From: Plantago ovata
Taxonomy: Eukaryota > Streptophyta > Magnoliopsida > Lamiales > Plantaginaceae
DNA: 64,000 nt
Assembly: GCA_028274465.1 (NCBI GenBank)
Contig: CM051457.1
Location: forward strand, 98,393,982 to 98,457,981
Direction of reading: 5' to 3'
Within the stretch, counting starts at the first letter, position 1. Every line of letters begins with the position of its first letter. Shown one piece after another: positions 1 to 12,615 of this stretch. Below the pieces are notes generated by a model. The model did not search any database, was not told the origin of the DNA, and was given only the letters and a program-made list of their open reading frames with translations. A program made the position numbers and the translations under genes.

Positions 1-2472
1 CCATTTCTAACTCTTGATCAGATTTTTTGCGGTTACTGTTTGGACTTTGCTTGGTGGAACTGAATTCAGCAACAAAAGCATTATATGAATCATTATGGAG
101 GTAGGTGTTCCCGCTGGTTTTGATGCTTTCACTCTTCCACTACTGTTGTTGATATCATCCGGAAACAAATTAATTTGCTCTTTATGCGGTGGTCCATGGG
201 ATACCTGAGGTCTTTCAGGAGAGATTTTCTCGTGTCCAGGAGAAACATGGTTGGCTGTGCCTTCAACAAACTTTGGCTTGGTCTTTTCTTCATGGCTAAC
301 TGAATCTTTCGCATGCTGAGTGGTCCAGAAAGCACCCAGCGCACCGGTTGTTTCACTTGTTCGGGAAGCATTTGAAACTGATGATGAATTTCGAGGTGCT
401 TCAGCTGAGGGAGGAGGAGGTGGATTTCTACGAGGCATTGGGCTAGACTTTGCAGGCTTCGGCATGCCTGCACTTCTAAAAGATGTTAGACCTCATTGAA
501 TTGCACAGAATTGTTGTCAGAGCATATAAAGCTCCACCACACAATATGCAAGAAAATGCTTCTCAAGTGTAGTTTTTCCTTGCTTCTGCAAGAATTCGTG
601 AAAACTACTTGAAGAAATTGGGGGGTTTTGTTATTTAGGATGAGAAAAAATTTAAAAATTTGTTCTTTTCAATGTTTAGTTCAGCGTTTAGTTTGACTAA
701 GAGTCTAACACTTGGAAGAAAAGCTCACAAGTAGTCTGGTACAAAACTTGTTTTAATTTGTGGTTTGGCTAAACTTCGAAGAAATAGTTCATTGATAACA
801 AAATTATTTAGGATTGTGGTCTCCAACCTAAAGCAAAAACACATTTCTTGGTATGGATGGGAGAGAAACATCATAGCCCATTTCAACACTGAAAAATGAT
901 TTCCTCACCTTCAAGCACGTCTGTACTTTGTTGCAGTTCCGGAGGGCGATCAGGTAATGACTTCTGTAATCCATCTGGCAGGCCACCATTAACACGAAAC
1001 CATACCTGTCGAAAAAGCAAAAAACACCAATCAGCAAGAATGCGGAAACTTAGCCCACATGATTTCCATGGGTGCAACTATTCTACAACTAACCTAAGTT
1101 CATGGAGATGAATGGCCTATCAAGCAAAATGCTTGCCTGCGTGATATCAGGTCTGTCAGTGGGGGAGGACTGAAGAATATCTCTGATGAGGTCTGTCAAC
1201 GAAGTACTGTATTTGGGTAAGTCTGGAATGCGGTAGTTCCCATTTAAAATCTGGAGCTTTGATTCACCATCAAATGCTAACTTGAAGTAACTTATTCGGA
1301 AAAGGAGACACCCAAGTGCCTGCAAATTACAGATATTTTACCCGTTAACAAGTGAGTCATACAGCCTCGAATTCCCAACAAATTTTAGGAACAACTCAAC
1401 TTACCCAAATATCAACTTTTTCATTTATAAGTTCTCTCCGGAATAGGTCCCACATCTAAAACAGTGAAAGTAAACTTATGTCAACTACATAAAGATAATA
1501 TAACGATAATTTCTTGGCAGAACCATTACCTCAGGGGCTCTATATGCAGGTGTTGTGTATTTCCTGATGTTGTCTTCTTCAATACCCATTTCTTCAGGTT
1601 TCTCAAAGCGTTTATGATTGGTAGAAGTACTACCAAAATCACACAGCTTCCATAACCCATCAGATCCCAGTAAAATATTCTCAGCCTTCAAATCACTATA
1701 CAAAGGCATATTACATGCAAATATAAATGTCCAAATGAGAGAAAAACATCAAATTGTTTTAGCAGAGATGAGTCAAACAAATTTGTCCGAGATATTCTCA
1801 TGAATTAATATCCAGAAATAATCACAAAAACAAGAGTTTGAACTGCAAAGATCTCTTTAGCAAACCACATACATTAGACAAAATGCACAAGGACAACTTT
1901 TGCATACACACATTAGTGTTTTTTATGTGGCAGTGGCAGCACCATGTTTGATGTCTCGACATATAGTATAGTAGGTCCATTTAAACTACTGTTAAGATAC
2001 ATAATTACCGGTGAGCAATTGGTGGAGTCTGGCAGTGCATTGCAAAGACTGCATTACATATATCCCTGAATATGGTCAGGATTTGTTTCTCTTCGAAGAA
2101 CCCAGCTCCCCTGCTCTCCAACACATTCACTAGGGACTTCTCACAATACTCCATGAGAAGAAGAGCCTCTTTAGTACGGCCCATGTCAAAGATAGCATGG
2201 GCATGAAGAGTGACAACATTTGGATGTCCTTTGAGTGATTTCATAACTGAAACCTCCTTTGTCACTAGCTCTTGTGATTCTTCATCATTACATATAATAT
2301 GTTTCAATGCATATTGCTTAGAACCATGGATTGCATCCCGAGCAAGGTAAACACATGAGAATCCACCTTCCGCGATAGCATTGCGAACCTGAACTTTGAA
2401 GTTGCCAATGTCAATAACACGACCTTCAAGTCCAGTTTGCTCTTTATGCCCAAAAGGTTTAAATTTCCACAT
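1..2472 (-). CDS. AP2-associated-kinase-like (NAK family) Ser/Thr protein kinase, 3' part beyond the window
   Basis: Likely phosphorylates endocytic adaptor proteins, as do the animal and yeast NAK relatives; this is family inference. Coding exons by reading splice sites: 2472-2009, 1695-1530, 1455-1405, 1319-1137, 1005-909 and 467 to the left edge. Phases agree across every junction. Seen: glycine loop (AEGGFSCVYLA), VAIK-type lysine in YALKHI, catalytic loop HRDLKAEN split by an intron inside HRD, DFG in LCDFGST, APE in AYRAPE, and the RPDI segment of subdomain XI. The last visible exon is rich in proline, serine and basic residues, as in NAK tails. The start at 2472 (MWKFKPFG) precedes the kinase domain by about 30 residues. 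The intron after 1137 has a GC donor. The frame appears to shift by one base between about 100 and 140 in the last exon, so the tail may be damaged or miscalled here. The kinase domain itself looks intact. Confidence 0.85.
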
Positions 2473-3720
2473 GCTTGGTGGTGATTTTTCACAATATCAA
2501 CCTGTAAATACGGTATCATAAACCAAAATACGATCACCTAACCTTTTCTTCGGCTGCACCCAACTAAATAAGCACATAGGCACAAAAAACAAGATTGCAT
2601 AAATGAAACAGCTGTTCTATAAGCAGTTACGTAAACGGAAAAAAATGGTCCTTAGAGGAGTCAGGAATAACTAGAGCGCTTCTACCAATAAACTGATATG
2701 GCTATGAATAGAACAACATGCGCTCGAAGAACTTCACGAAACTATAATTGCCCCAATGGGTTACTTGGAGAAACTCTCAACACCGAAACAGGTTACTCAT
2801 GCAAACCTAAATGTCAGGAACCCATAATTTCCAATCCCAAAAGAAAATCCTCCCCCCCCCCCCCTCAAAAAGCCATTGTCCTTTTAAGAGTATCAAAACA
2901 TAAAACAAAAATATCAATCTGGATGAACCACTAGATAAACATAGCTTATATACAAATACATCAATCAGAGAATCATGGTTCTAATGTCGTACGCTACTTC
3001 AAACACTATTCAAAGACAAAAGCTTGCCCTTCATTTCTTGAATTTCACAAAAGCCAAGGATTTAATAATGATTAAGATTAATCCAACCACTTCAATATGG
3101 GAACATCTTAATGATCTTACAAAGCTGCCCGCAACATTGTCAAGTATCATACATTTACCCCAGCACTTTCCGCATCGTGTATATCGAAAGCCAGCTTATC
3201 CAAAGCTCACAAATCAACTTCATGATCCAGGAAAAAGAACACTATATTTTCCACCTTTTGGCACGCCCTCTTTTAATGCAATATAGTTTTAAACTTTTAA
3301 GTCCCTTCCAATTCGATTAGGTTACAAATTTATGACCAAATCTGATGCCACATTATGATCTACTCCCCAAAATCTTCAGTGATCAGGTTAATTCTAATCC
3401 TATAAAGCATGCATATATGATGGATCTAAACGAAATACAGAAACAGAAAGCAAAAAATAAAAAAATAAAAAATAAATCTGTTAATTACAAAAATGAAAAT
3501 GAAGATGAAGAGAATCGGTTACCTATAAACTGAGAGCAGTGTTAGTGAGCTGAAATGAATGAAGAAACAAGTTAACGGAGATGTTGAGAGCAGCAGCAGC
3601 AGCAATTGAAGCTGATGAAATGGAAGTGGATCTTACCATGGAAGGGCGGAGCAGGATCTGGAATCGAGATTCGAGATCCAGAGGAAACTTGATTGGATTT
3701 TAGGCTGATTTGTTGTAATA
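2473..3720 (-). promoter_or_regulatory. 5' leader and leader intron of the kinase gene
   Basis: A short untranslated exon piece lies at 2473-2501 after an acceptor (tacag). A donor at 3523/3522 (tatag then gtaacc) fits a 1.0-kb leader intron. The first leader exon would lie around 3523-3700 and includes a run of GCT/CTG triplets near 3590. A homopolymer of about a dozen C sits in the intron near 2850-2865. No clear TATA box was assigned. Confidence 0.5.
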
Positions 3721-3929
3721 CGAGATTCGATTTTTCTAGATCGCAGAAGAAAATGAAAAAAAAAAGGGGAAGAAATGAAATAATGGCTTGTTTGTTTGTG
3801 CAACCGAAGCTACGTTGTTAAATTTGGATTAGGCGTATAAAGTGTTTCGGTTCTCCGGTTTGCTTTCGGCCCAATTAATATAACAATTAAATCAATCAAA
3901 GTTTAATTTATTCGGGTTTTTTGGTTGCT

Positions 3930-4212
3930 TTCTAGAGGTAGTTCCGACTTCCGGGTGGTTTAGTTCTCTTCTATCTAGACAAAGGAAGTAACCGTAGGTA
4001 GATCCGGGTGGTCTAGTTCTCTTATAGACTAAGGAAGTAACCGTAGGTAGATCTGAGGGTTTGGCTCTCTTCGTCGGAACTAGGAAGAAATCAGAGGTAG
4101 ATTGGATGGATTGGTTCTCTTTTATGAACTAAGGCTTTGTTCTCTTCGTTTGAACTGAACTAAGAAAGCAACTACAGGTAGAACGGACGGTTTGGCTCTT
4201 TTATGAACCAAG
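3930..4212. repeat. Diverged short tandem repeats
   Basis: About five imperfect units of roughly 50-80 bp, each with a core like ggtagatccgggtggt followed by ctctt and a segment like aaggaagtaacc. Unit boundaries drift and later units contain tgaactgaactaa. The same tgttctcttcgt...tgaactgaa theme recurs near 20217-20270, so this may belong to a dispersed family. No coding potential. Confidence 0.5.
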
Positions 4213-5695
4213 GATAATGGTAAGATATTAATATTTCGGTTCAAAGTTACTCTCATGGCCATATTGATGTTTTGTGCTCATGATGCAAGCGATTATAAGT
4301 GTTCATTGAATTGTGCGGTGAATCAGACTATATTGAAAAGGAAGTACACGGAATTTATTGAATAGAATGATTTAGCTTTCGAGTTTGAACTGGATGTGTA
4401 ATTTTAAAGAGGTCTTGAAAATAATTTGAAATAATGAGAAATTAGGAGGTTTGTTCACCGCCCGTAACCAATTAGAAACTTTCAGTCACCCCTTTTCAAT
4501 AGTGGGCTTATCAGGTTTTAAATACACTTTGGCTACTAGAATAAATCAACATGCAACTATTCGCAAAAAGGGACAGCAAATAGGGTTGAAGAAATGTGTT
4601 TTCGTCTTCACAACTCCTCAACCTCCAATGTAACTTCTCAATTAGACTTGTCATGGACAATGGCTATCGATGCAAGCCATAGATATATCGGTACTGATTG
4701 GCTATGTTTTGAAATACGAATTTAATTTCAACCAGGTCAACTCAGTACTTATATAATTAACTATTATTTTTGTTTGTGTGTGTGTATATTTTATAAAGTT
4801 GGTTCAATTGAAACTCAATCAAGTACAATAGTTATCGGCTCAAAATTCAATTCGATCGATCCGAATCAACTCAGAGCAGGTTTCAAACATAGGTTAGACC
4901 GTCTCCAACCATCTACTAGGGATTCCGATTTACGATTTAGTAGTCCAAAATCCCTACACCTCCCGTGCAGCCCAAAAACGTAGAAGAGCAACCTAAATGC
5001 GTCAGATACTGGTTCGACAAAGGCGTCTAGGTTCGTCGAAAAGATACTTGAAGCTAATTTTAGATATACTTCCTATATTCTCACTTAGATATTTATGTTT
5101 ATCCGTTATTTGCTTGTTGACTAAGATATAAACAATATATGTGGTTCTTATATTCCCTATTATTTCTCATTGTATTCTGTTAAAATAACTCAGTCAATCA
5201 ATGGTAATCATGTTTTCGATGATATAAAGCAGTTGTTGACTCGATCACATAATTTATTTGATCGATCTAGCAAGATCTAGACGATTTCTCAACCAAAGAG
5301 TCGATGATTCTTGCATATTCGTTGAAGGTTCTAGTTCGTCCGTTAATACACGGTCCATCTAAAGAGTCTCTGCACCATCATACTCTATCATACTTTGATT
5401 TTTTGCTACGCCAGCATTTAACTCACACCAAACTCTATCATACTTTCCATCTCCAACAATCATACTCTAGCAAATCCAAATTGACTCTTTCGTTTTGTTT
5501 TTTGTTTTTAAACCATGCTATTCTTTTCGGTCTCCAACCCGCCCACGCCATCCGTCCGCCTTTAAACCGCACCCACCGGTTAGCTTTGTGTTATACCCAC
5601 TTGCAGTTAAAATAAAATTTAACTCACAGCGGGTAGAGTGGCGAGTTGGCGGTTGCAAACCGCCATCACCCGCGCGACCCGCCATCATATGTATA
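4213..5695. other. Intergenic, nothing recognised
   Basis: AT-rich sequence with only short unsupported reading frames. A small TG-rich microsatellite lies near 4772-4788. A GC-richer patch at 5520-5690 contains repeated cccgcc/gcgggt motifs of unknown origin. Confidence 0.5.
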
Positions 5696-5697
5696 TA

Positions 5698-5958
5698 CTT
5701 TCTCCATTTCATTTGTTACTTCCTACGGAGTAAAAATTATCAAATTTAAGGAATAATATTAAAGAATTTATTTGTATGAGTATTTAATTGTAAATGGGTA
5801 ATAAAGTATGAGAGAGAGATAAAGTGGTTATAAAGAAGGAGAGAGAAATAATAAAAAATTAGTAAGTGGGTTGAAAAATATTCCATATTTGGGTTAGGAA
5901 GTTTGTAATAGAACGCACAAAATAGAAACCTATGAAGTTATTAATGAAATAGAGGAAG
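5698..5958. mobile_element. Stowaway-like MITE (Tc1/mariner type)
   Basis: Inverted ends: the left end reads ctttctccatttcat and the right end is its imperfect inverse (atgaaatagaggaag). Both are flanked by TA (5696-5697 and 5959-5960), the target duplication of this family. It is 261 bp, AT-rich and has no coding content. A related copy lies at 39291-39527. Confidence 0.6.
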
Positions 5959-6036
5959 TATCTTTAATACGTTTCATATATGTTAATTGTATTTTACTTA
6001 CTAGTTACTACACTCGACTATCAAATCCTATATGCC

Positions 6037-6564
6037 TGATGAGGGCAAATCCCGTTTAGAGGACTAGAACATCATCTCTCGATCCATAGAAGCGGATGGA
6101 CGGAGTATTTTGAGTATAATCGGGAAGGTGTACCTGCAAAACGGGGGAAGAATAAGGGGAGGGGGTCTGAGAACAGCCTACCGGAGTTAGACCGTCCGGC
6201 AACTCAATGTATCGGGGAGATTTTGATAGGGTTAGTAGTATAAAAGAGGTGAGAATGATCATGCATGTGTAATAAATGAGGATATATTTATAGGATACAG
6301 AATGGGTCCCCCGTTGACTTGAGCCTACTTTGAGAAGTCATAAAGATACGTTGAGGTTGTTCGGCACCCACGGGTTGTTCGGTGGCTTTAGCTTCGATAG
6401 GAAGACGGCGTTTTGAGCCCCCTTGCTTCTTCGGAGGTTATGGCGGTTGAAGGGGTATGGCGTGTTAAGACACACCCGATTCGATGACCCCATTCGGTGT
6501 CAAGTCCGAGTTCGAGTCCGGGCGGTACGATTCTTTGATAGGCGAGCCACTTATACCCATATCA
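6037..6564 (-). repeat. 3' LTR of the gypsy element
   Basis: 528 bp, same boundaries and orientation as 38468-38993. The base stretch just outside is atgcc, which differs at one position from the right-hand flank atgtc. Confidence 0.85.
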
Positions 6565-6580
6565 TGAGTCCCCCAAATTT
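6565..6580 (-). promoter_or_regulatory. Gypsy polypurine tract
   Basis: The minus strand reads aaatttgggggactca immediately before the 3' LTR start. A G-rich purine run at this position is where plus-strand DNA synthesis is primed. Confidence 0.5.
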
Positions 6581-7481
6581 CGATGGATGATAGTAGAGAA
6601 TTCGTCGAAAGTTTGAAATGTGGATCCGAAGGGTATAAGCGGGAATCCAAATTTTGAAAATGGGATAGAGGGGAGGGTAGATAGGTAATTTACCCGAAGA
6701 CCGTATACCATGGTTACACGTGTCTTGATAGGGTCGGAGCGTGCTTTCCACGCGTCTTGGCCTCTGAACCGTCATTATGATGGGGGGAGTAAAATCCCTA
6801 AATCCTTTATCTTCCTTCATTCCCATAACTACTTTCATCTTCTTTTGCTTTTCTTCGTTTTTTCTCTCACCCGTCAGGAACGCCGATCGTCACCGGCTTT
6901 TTGCCGAAAACTTGCCGCCCCGTGTTGTCTACTACTTGCAGGTACGCCTTTTGCCTTTATTTTTCGGCTGTTTTTATGGGTTTCGAGGCGTGCTTCCTCC
7001 TATGTGCGAAAGTTGATTTCTTTAGATTCTTGCTTGTTTTATGCTCTTTCTTGCGATTTTGGTTTGCCGGATTGTTGGTCCTCCCTTGCTTTGTGGTCTT
7101 TGCTTGTAGGCTTGTTAATACGCGGTAGGCTGTTGCTTTCGCTTTCCCCTTTTGTCGATATGCTAAAACGCTTCGTAATACTGTTGGGGTTACTTGGTCG
7201 GAGTTCCGGTTGGGTCTTCCCTAAGCTTTTACTTGGGTAATCTTGGTAGAATAGGCTTTGCTATGCTTTGTATTTCGTTTTACGCTTTGATACCGAAATG
7301 TCGATCTTGTGCTTCGATAATCTTGGTTGGTTNNNNNNNNNNNNNNNNNNNNNNNNNNNNNNNNNNNNNNNNNNNNNNNNNNNNNNNNNNNNNNNNNNNN
7401 NNNNNNNNNNNNNNNNNNNNNNNNNNNNNNNNTCCGGGTTGGGTTCGTACTGACTGTTCCTTTTGGTAGCTTTTTGTAAGG
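6581..7481. other. Gypsy 3' non-coding region and upstream region of the antisense ORF
   Basis: Pyrimidine-rich on the plus strand, with open stretches but no recognisable protein. It would hold the promoter and leader of the antisense ORF. It includes the assembly gap. Confidence 0.4.
7333..7432. other. Assembly gap (100 N)
   Basis: Exactly 100 undetermined bases inside the gypsy 3' region, between the 3' LTR and the antisense ORF. The round number suggests a gap of unknown size. Confidence 0.95.
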
Positions 7482-10107
7482 ATGCCGAAACGAAACAGTG
7501 TCCAACCCGGTGCCGGTGACGACTCGAACTCCGAAAATTCTTTTAGTGTTAATAAGAGATCGAACTCTTTAGGTAGAGATAGTAGCTCCCTTCCCCGTTC
7601 TGATTCGACCCCCTTTTTACCCTCGAACTAGGTTGTTGGAGGTCCCTCGGCTCATCCTTTCAAAAAGGGGTTAAGTTCTCTTTCTAGGCTTGTTTTAAGG
7701 AGCCGAACCATTTATTCGATGGCCGGTCCACCTGTCGAAGAAGATGTTGTGATTCCTCCCGTCGAAGAGCAAGTGGGCGAGGCGGGAGCTCCGAATCAGA
7801 TTCTTACAGAGAGTAACTCGGACAAGAAGCTGTTGAAGGATGTGATTTCCATTCGGCGAAAGGAGGCTGATTCTTTGTACCACCGATTCGGTATCCCGGG
7901 GGATGATGAGGTCGTTTTACCGGGTCCGAACGATAGGATGAATAGCCCTCCATCGGAATGTGTTGCTATCACCATTCAAGCCTTGGAGCATGGTTTTAGG
8001 TTCCCCATTTGCGATGGGGTCGTCCATATTTTGAATAACTTGGGCTTATGTCCGATGCAGCTCCTACCGAACGCCATAGGTTGTGTGATTGCTTTTCGTG
8101 TATGGTGTAAGTCCATAAACCGATTAGTTACCTCTTCAAATTTTCTTCACTTCTTTAGCATGTGTCAAGGAAAGGACGGGGGGTGTTTCTACTATTTCAC
8201 ACCCGTGCCCGGTTATGAACTTTTCATCAAATTTCAGTCGTCTCACGGTTCCGGGTATAAGAGACGATACGTGTTCGTCCATATGCCTGCGAACGCGGAT
8301 GGTACTCCGGGGGTAGTTCCTACTTTGCGATTGTGGCGCCGTCATGATGGTGAGGTAGCCGGTTTAGTGAATCGGGCCGAGTGGGCAGATCAGTATAAGG
8401 GATTTCGACTCGAGGATCGGATAATCCCCTACAGTCTCTTGGTGGAACCCATTTTGTTTCTCGCGGGTGTCTCTTCGGTGGAGTCAGAGATTCGGGGGAA
8501 CATCCGAGACTTAGGTGAGTCGAACTCTGAATGTTTTTTGTAACCATTTTCCTTTTAATTTTTGCAACTCTGAACTGAATTCGTATCCTATCGAACGTTT
8601 TATTGGCCTTTTAGGGTATTGGATGAAGCTATCAGCTGAATTTCTTGCCAGGAAGGCGCTATCGCTAGCGAACAAGAATTCTGTGGCGAAGTACTCGGAA
8701 GATCGCCCGCATAATGTTTCGACTATAATCGATGCGGGTGAATTCCCACACTTGGTTCCTGATTCGAACGCTGGGGTTGCTGGGGCTCCGGGTCCTGTTG
8801 GAGAAGAGGTTGGTCCGGAGTTGGTGATTGTGAATCCGGCTCCTTCGAACCGTGTGGAAGGTTCGGATGAAACTTGAGCTTCGGAGCGCGCGACTTCCTT
8901 GGTTCATCCGGATCGTGCGTAGAGCTCTGCGTCTGTCCAAAGGAAGAGGACTCGAACTGAGGCTGGGGTCGAAACGGCCGGGAAGACGGTGATTAAAGTT
9001 CAAGATTCTCCGGAGCGTCCTGGGGGTTTGGAGAGGACGGCTGGGACTCGAACGGTTGGTGACGGCCTTGAGGAAGTATCTTTCTTCCATGATCCGGCGG
9101 CCGGTTTGAAATGGCGAAACTTGATTATTTCTAGGAGTGATCAGGTCGAATTGGATAGACTTTCCGATGGTGAGATTCAACTTAAGGCCGCCTCTTTGCA
9201 GATGCAGGTAATCTTCTTTCTTTGATTGTCTTTCTTTTCGTTTTTCGAATACTAACATTCGTCCTTTTGTAGTTGATGACAGTTGCTAAGAACATGGATA
9301 GCCGCATGGAGAAGCGAATTCGTTCGTCCGAGAGTTTCGAGGGTCGCTTGAAGGAGGAGAGGCTTTCGAAGGAGAGAGTAATGGGAGAACTTTCGAGGAG
9401 GGAGGCCGAATTGTTGGAGGCCCGTAATGAGATAGCCAAGTTAAAGGGGGAGGCTACTTCGAAGGACGAAACCATTTCGGTGATAGAAGGCAAGAATGCC
9501 GATTTGGTGACTAAAGTTGGACAGCTATCGAAGGAGAAGGATGGATTCGAGTCGGCTCTTCAAAAGACTCGCGAGGAGCTCTTTAAGAAACGCAAGTATT
9601 CGAGGGTGGAAGCGGTCAAAGACTTTGCCGAATCCGGATCTTGTGCTTATTTGTTGAGTAAAAGGGATGCGGAGGCTACGATTCGGGGTCGCGATAAAAC
9701 GATTACTCAACTTAAATTCGTAGGAAGGTTGCCCGTTGATTTCAATCCGGTGGGGGTCGTAGACCTTGAAAATGATGAAGAGATGAAGGATCCGGTGAGT
9801 GCTCCGTGCTGGGGGAGGATGGGAATCCGGTAGACGAGGAAGCTATGTATGAGACCCTCCGAAAAGAACAGTTTTTTGCCGTTGTGCATCCGACGAAGCT
9901 GCTCCTTTGGCACCTCCTCCTACTCCTTCGTGGGTCATTCCGTTGTGTGAGTTGGGCAACCTCGATCTGACTTCGGCAGGGATCAATCTTTCGAATGTCT
10001 CTTACCGTGATTTCGACTCCCTTGCTCAATTCTTCCTTGGCGATAAGAGCCTCCACGACACGGCTCGAAGCAATCCCCATGGTGGCGAACAGCAAGCGCA
10101 ACCTTGA
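7482..10107 (+). pseudogene. Antisense ORF of the gypsy element (putative gypsy-type transposon domain), spliced
   Basis: Lies between integrase and the 3' LTR on the strand opposite to pol. Probable exons are 7482-8514, 8615-9207 and 9273 to about 10107, with gtgagt and gtaatc donors and ttttag and ttgtag acceptors. Exon 1 from 7719 contains an uninterrupted stretch resembling the plant putative gypsy-type transposon family (EHGFRFPICDGVV, NLGLCPMQLLPNA, VWCKSIN). Exon 3 is strongly charged and predicted coiled coil by its heptad-like E/K/L pattern. In-frame stops at about 7630, 8875 and 8920 and a frame change near 9800 show decay. Additional antisense ORFs of this type are known from Tat/Retand elements; their function is unknown. 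Confidence 0.65.
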
Positions 10108-11290
10108 AGACTTGGTATGCCAAGTAAATTGATGTAACTTTTGGATACTTACTTTTCGTTTTTATTTCATTATTGACGGTCTCGGACAAATTTCTTGGTG
10201 GGAGGTTTTGATGCCCTCGAACAACTTTTTGTGGGGGAAATTGGCTGGGCCTTTCCTTGTAAGTTTTGGCCCGGAGGAATCCTTCTAGTTTTTGATTTTC
10301 GAGGTGATGGCATTCGAACAATTTGATGCTACGAATGTAAACATATATTCCTTGTCATGTGGTTCCTTTGTTTCTTGATCTAACTTTGAACATCATTTCG
10401 ATGATATATATGCTCGAATCCCTGGCTTTCGATGGTAGGTGTGCTCAATAGTTTCGATGGATGTTATCGAAAAAAATAAGTTTGCTTCTCTCGTAGATGT
10501 GCTCGATATTTTCGATGGACGTCATCGAAAAATAAGTTTGCTTCTCTTGTTCTGAGGGGGGCCACTTCGTCTGTCGTAGTCTAGTGGTTCCTCTTAGTTT
10601 GAGTGTAATGACGATTTATTTCCGTCGAAATAATTCATAGTACTCTTTTTGTCCTACCGAAGGTTAGTGATTGTCACGTTTTCGATAGGCTTTCGGGTGA
10701 TATGTTCGATAAGTTAGATCTCGTCAGACCGTTTTTATACGGAATCATGGCCCTCATCTCGAAGGGAAATTATTTCGAGGGATGAGATTCAACTGTAGGG
10801 ATTACTTTTCCGTCGAATGGAGTATCCCTTGTATTCTCCCTTTGGGCTTTTCGGACCCTTGCTATAATTTATATGTCGAATTTCGAAGTTCCTATCCGTC
10901 GATGGAGTTCCGAAAAACGAGGGCAAATTAATTATTCGCATTTACATTTTGAGGGAATGTTTTGAGGAAACATTGATAACAAAAGTCGTTTCATTAAGGA
11001 AGGAACATGGTGTCCCCCTTTCCATTGACGACCCTTAAGGTGGTGTGATGGGGGACGTTTTACAAAAAGAGGTTGTTCGAGAGCTGATACTTGTTCCTTC
11101 GAGACCTTCAGTATCTCGAAATTTCCTAGGAGTAGTATTTCCTTAGGTTTTTGATGTTCCATGGTATGTTTACTTTCTTTCCTTCTAGGTCTTCGAGCCT
11201 ATAGCTTCCGTTCGATAAGGCCTCAGTAATTCGATAGGGCCCCTTCCAGGGTTCTTGGAGTTTTCCCACGTTCTCGAGTACGTTGGCTTT
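10108..11290. other. Gypsy spacer between the antisense ORF and integrase, with a short tandem repeat
   Basis: No protein recognised. Two adjacent copies of a unit of about 60 bp occur at about 10440-10551. Each has gtgctc, a ttcgatgga segment, atcgaaaa, then aagtttgcttctct. Confidence 0.5.
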
Positions 11291-12315
11291 TCATAACACC
11301 AAATCTCCTACATTGAGGCTTCTTCTGATGAGATATTTGTTGTAGGCCTTGGTCATCATGGCTTGATATCTTAACACCCGGGCCCTTACTTCTTCTCTTT
11401 TTGCGTCGAGCATGTCTAGCTCTAAAGCTCGGGCCTCTCCATTGAGCTGGGGGTCGTACTCCTTGACTCGAAGGGATTCGACCGCGATTTCACACGGGAT
11501 GACAGCCTCGGACCCGTAGACCATACAAAAGGGGGTTTCTCGCGTGGCGGTTCTTTGGGTAGTTCGATATGCCCAAAGAACTCCATGTAGTTCGTCCGCC
11601 CAATCGGCCTTCGAATGGCCTAGTCTTTTTTCAAGGTTTTCCACAATGGTTCAGTTGGTGACTACAGTTTGGCCGTTGGCTTGGGGGTGTCCGACCGAAG
11701 TGAAACTCTGCTTTATGCCTAGTTCGAGGCACCATGCTTGAATTTTTTTGCCAGTGAATTGTGCTCCGTTGTCCGATACAATGACCCGGAGGAGTCCGAA
11801 CCTACAGATGATGTTCCTCCAGATGAAGCTTTTTACCACCCCTTCGGTGATTTTTGACACTGCTTCCGCTTCAACCCACTTGGAAAAATATTCCACTACG
11901 ACTATCAAGAATTTCTTCTGGTTGGTGGAAGTGGGGAATTTTCCAACAATGTCGATACCCCATCTATCGAAAGGACACGAAATGGGAGTGGGGATCATGG
12001 GCTCTCTGGGGGCTTTACTATTTCGGGCGAACCTTTGACATTCGTTGCACTTCTTGGTTCGGGCTTTCGAGTCTTTGATGATAGTGGGTCAATAAAAGCC
12101 TTGCCTTCGGATTTTTTGGGCAATGCTCGTCCTCCCGAGTGGTTTCCACAACTGCCTGCATGTACTTCTTCAAGGAGTTGTTGAGCTTCTTGCTTATTTA
12201 CACACTTGAGATGGGGCCCGTCGAAGGATCTTTTATAGAGGTCGGCTCTATCCCAGAGGAAATATTGGAATCTCCTTTGTAGTAGCCTTGCTTCCGTTCG
12301 GTTTGTTGGGATCAC
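11291..12315 (-). pseudogene. Gypsy integrase, broken
   Basis: Three frames. The zinc-binding part at 12315-11995 has EEVHAGSCGNHSGGRAL. The core at 11998-11651 has WGIDIVGKFP and VSDNGAQFTG, then HPQANGQTVVTN, so the first two Asp of the DDE triad are present and the Glu normally following NGQ is altered (V). The C-terminal part at 11644-11291 has DELHGVLWAYRTT and SLNVGDLVL. A stop after TN separates the last two. Non-functional as read. Confidence 0.75.
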
Positions 12316-12615
12316 ACCTTGCTTGTACAGCTGAAAAATAGAAAAAGCATTCCCGTAAATGGGGTGAGTTTTCTTTCGATAGGAATTTGGGTTATCCAGG
12401 TGGCTTTTTGGAGTGGTTTTTCAAGTTTTCTACCTTGATATCTGCCAACCATTCGGGGTCGGAGTCAGATTCAAGAGTGTTAACGTCGATTTCCCTTTTC
12501 CTTTTGAGCTTGTTATCCCCTATGGTGGGCCGTTGGACCGTCATGAGGGTGACCTGATAACATGAGGTAGGTTTAAACAATTTTTAGTAAGTAGATTTGT
12601 TTTCCACGAGTCTAT

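Noticed and set aside
828-1077. Two minus-strand frames of 64-69 codons read as separate small proteins
   Set aside because: They include intron sequence around the kinase exon 1005-909; only that exon is coding.
8665-9493. Long minus-strand frames (197 and 103 codons) opposite the antisense ORF
   Set aside because: They overlap the better supported plus-strand exons with splice sites, and are Arg/Ser-rich low-complexity reflections.
11544-12078. Plus-strand frames of 65-96 codons over integrase
   Set aside because: Antisense shadows of the gypsy integrase; no family resemblance.
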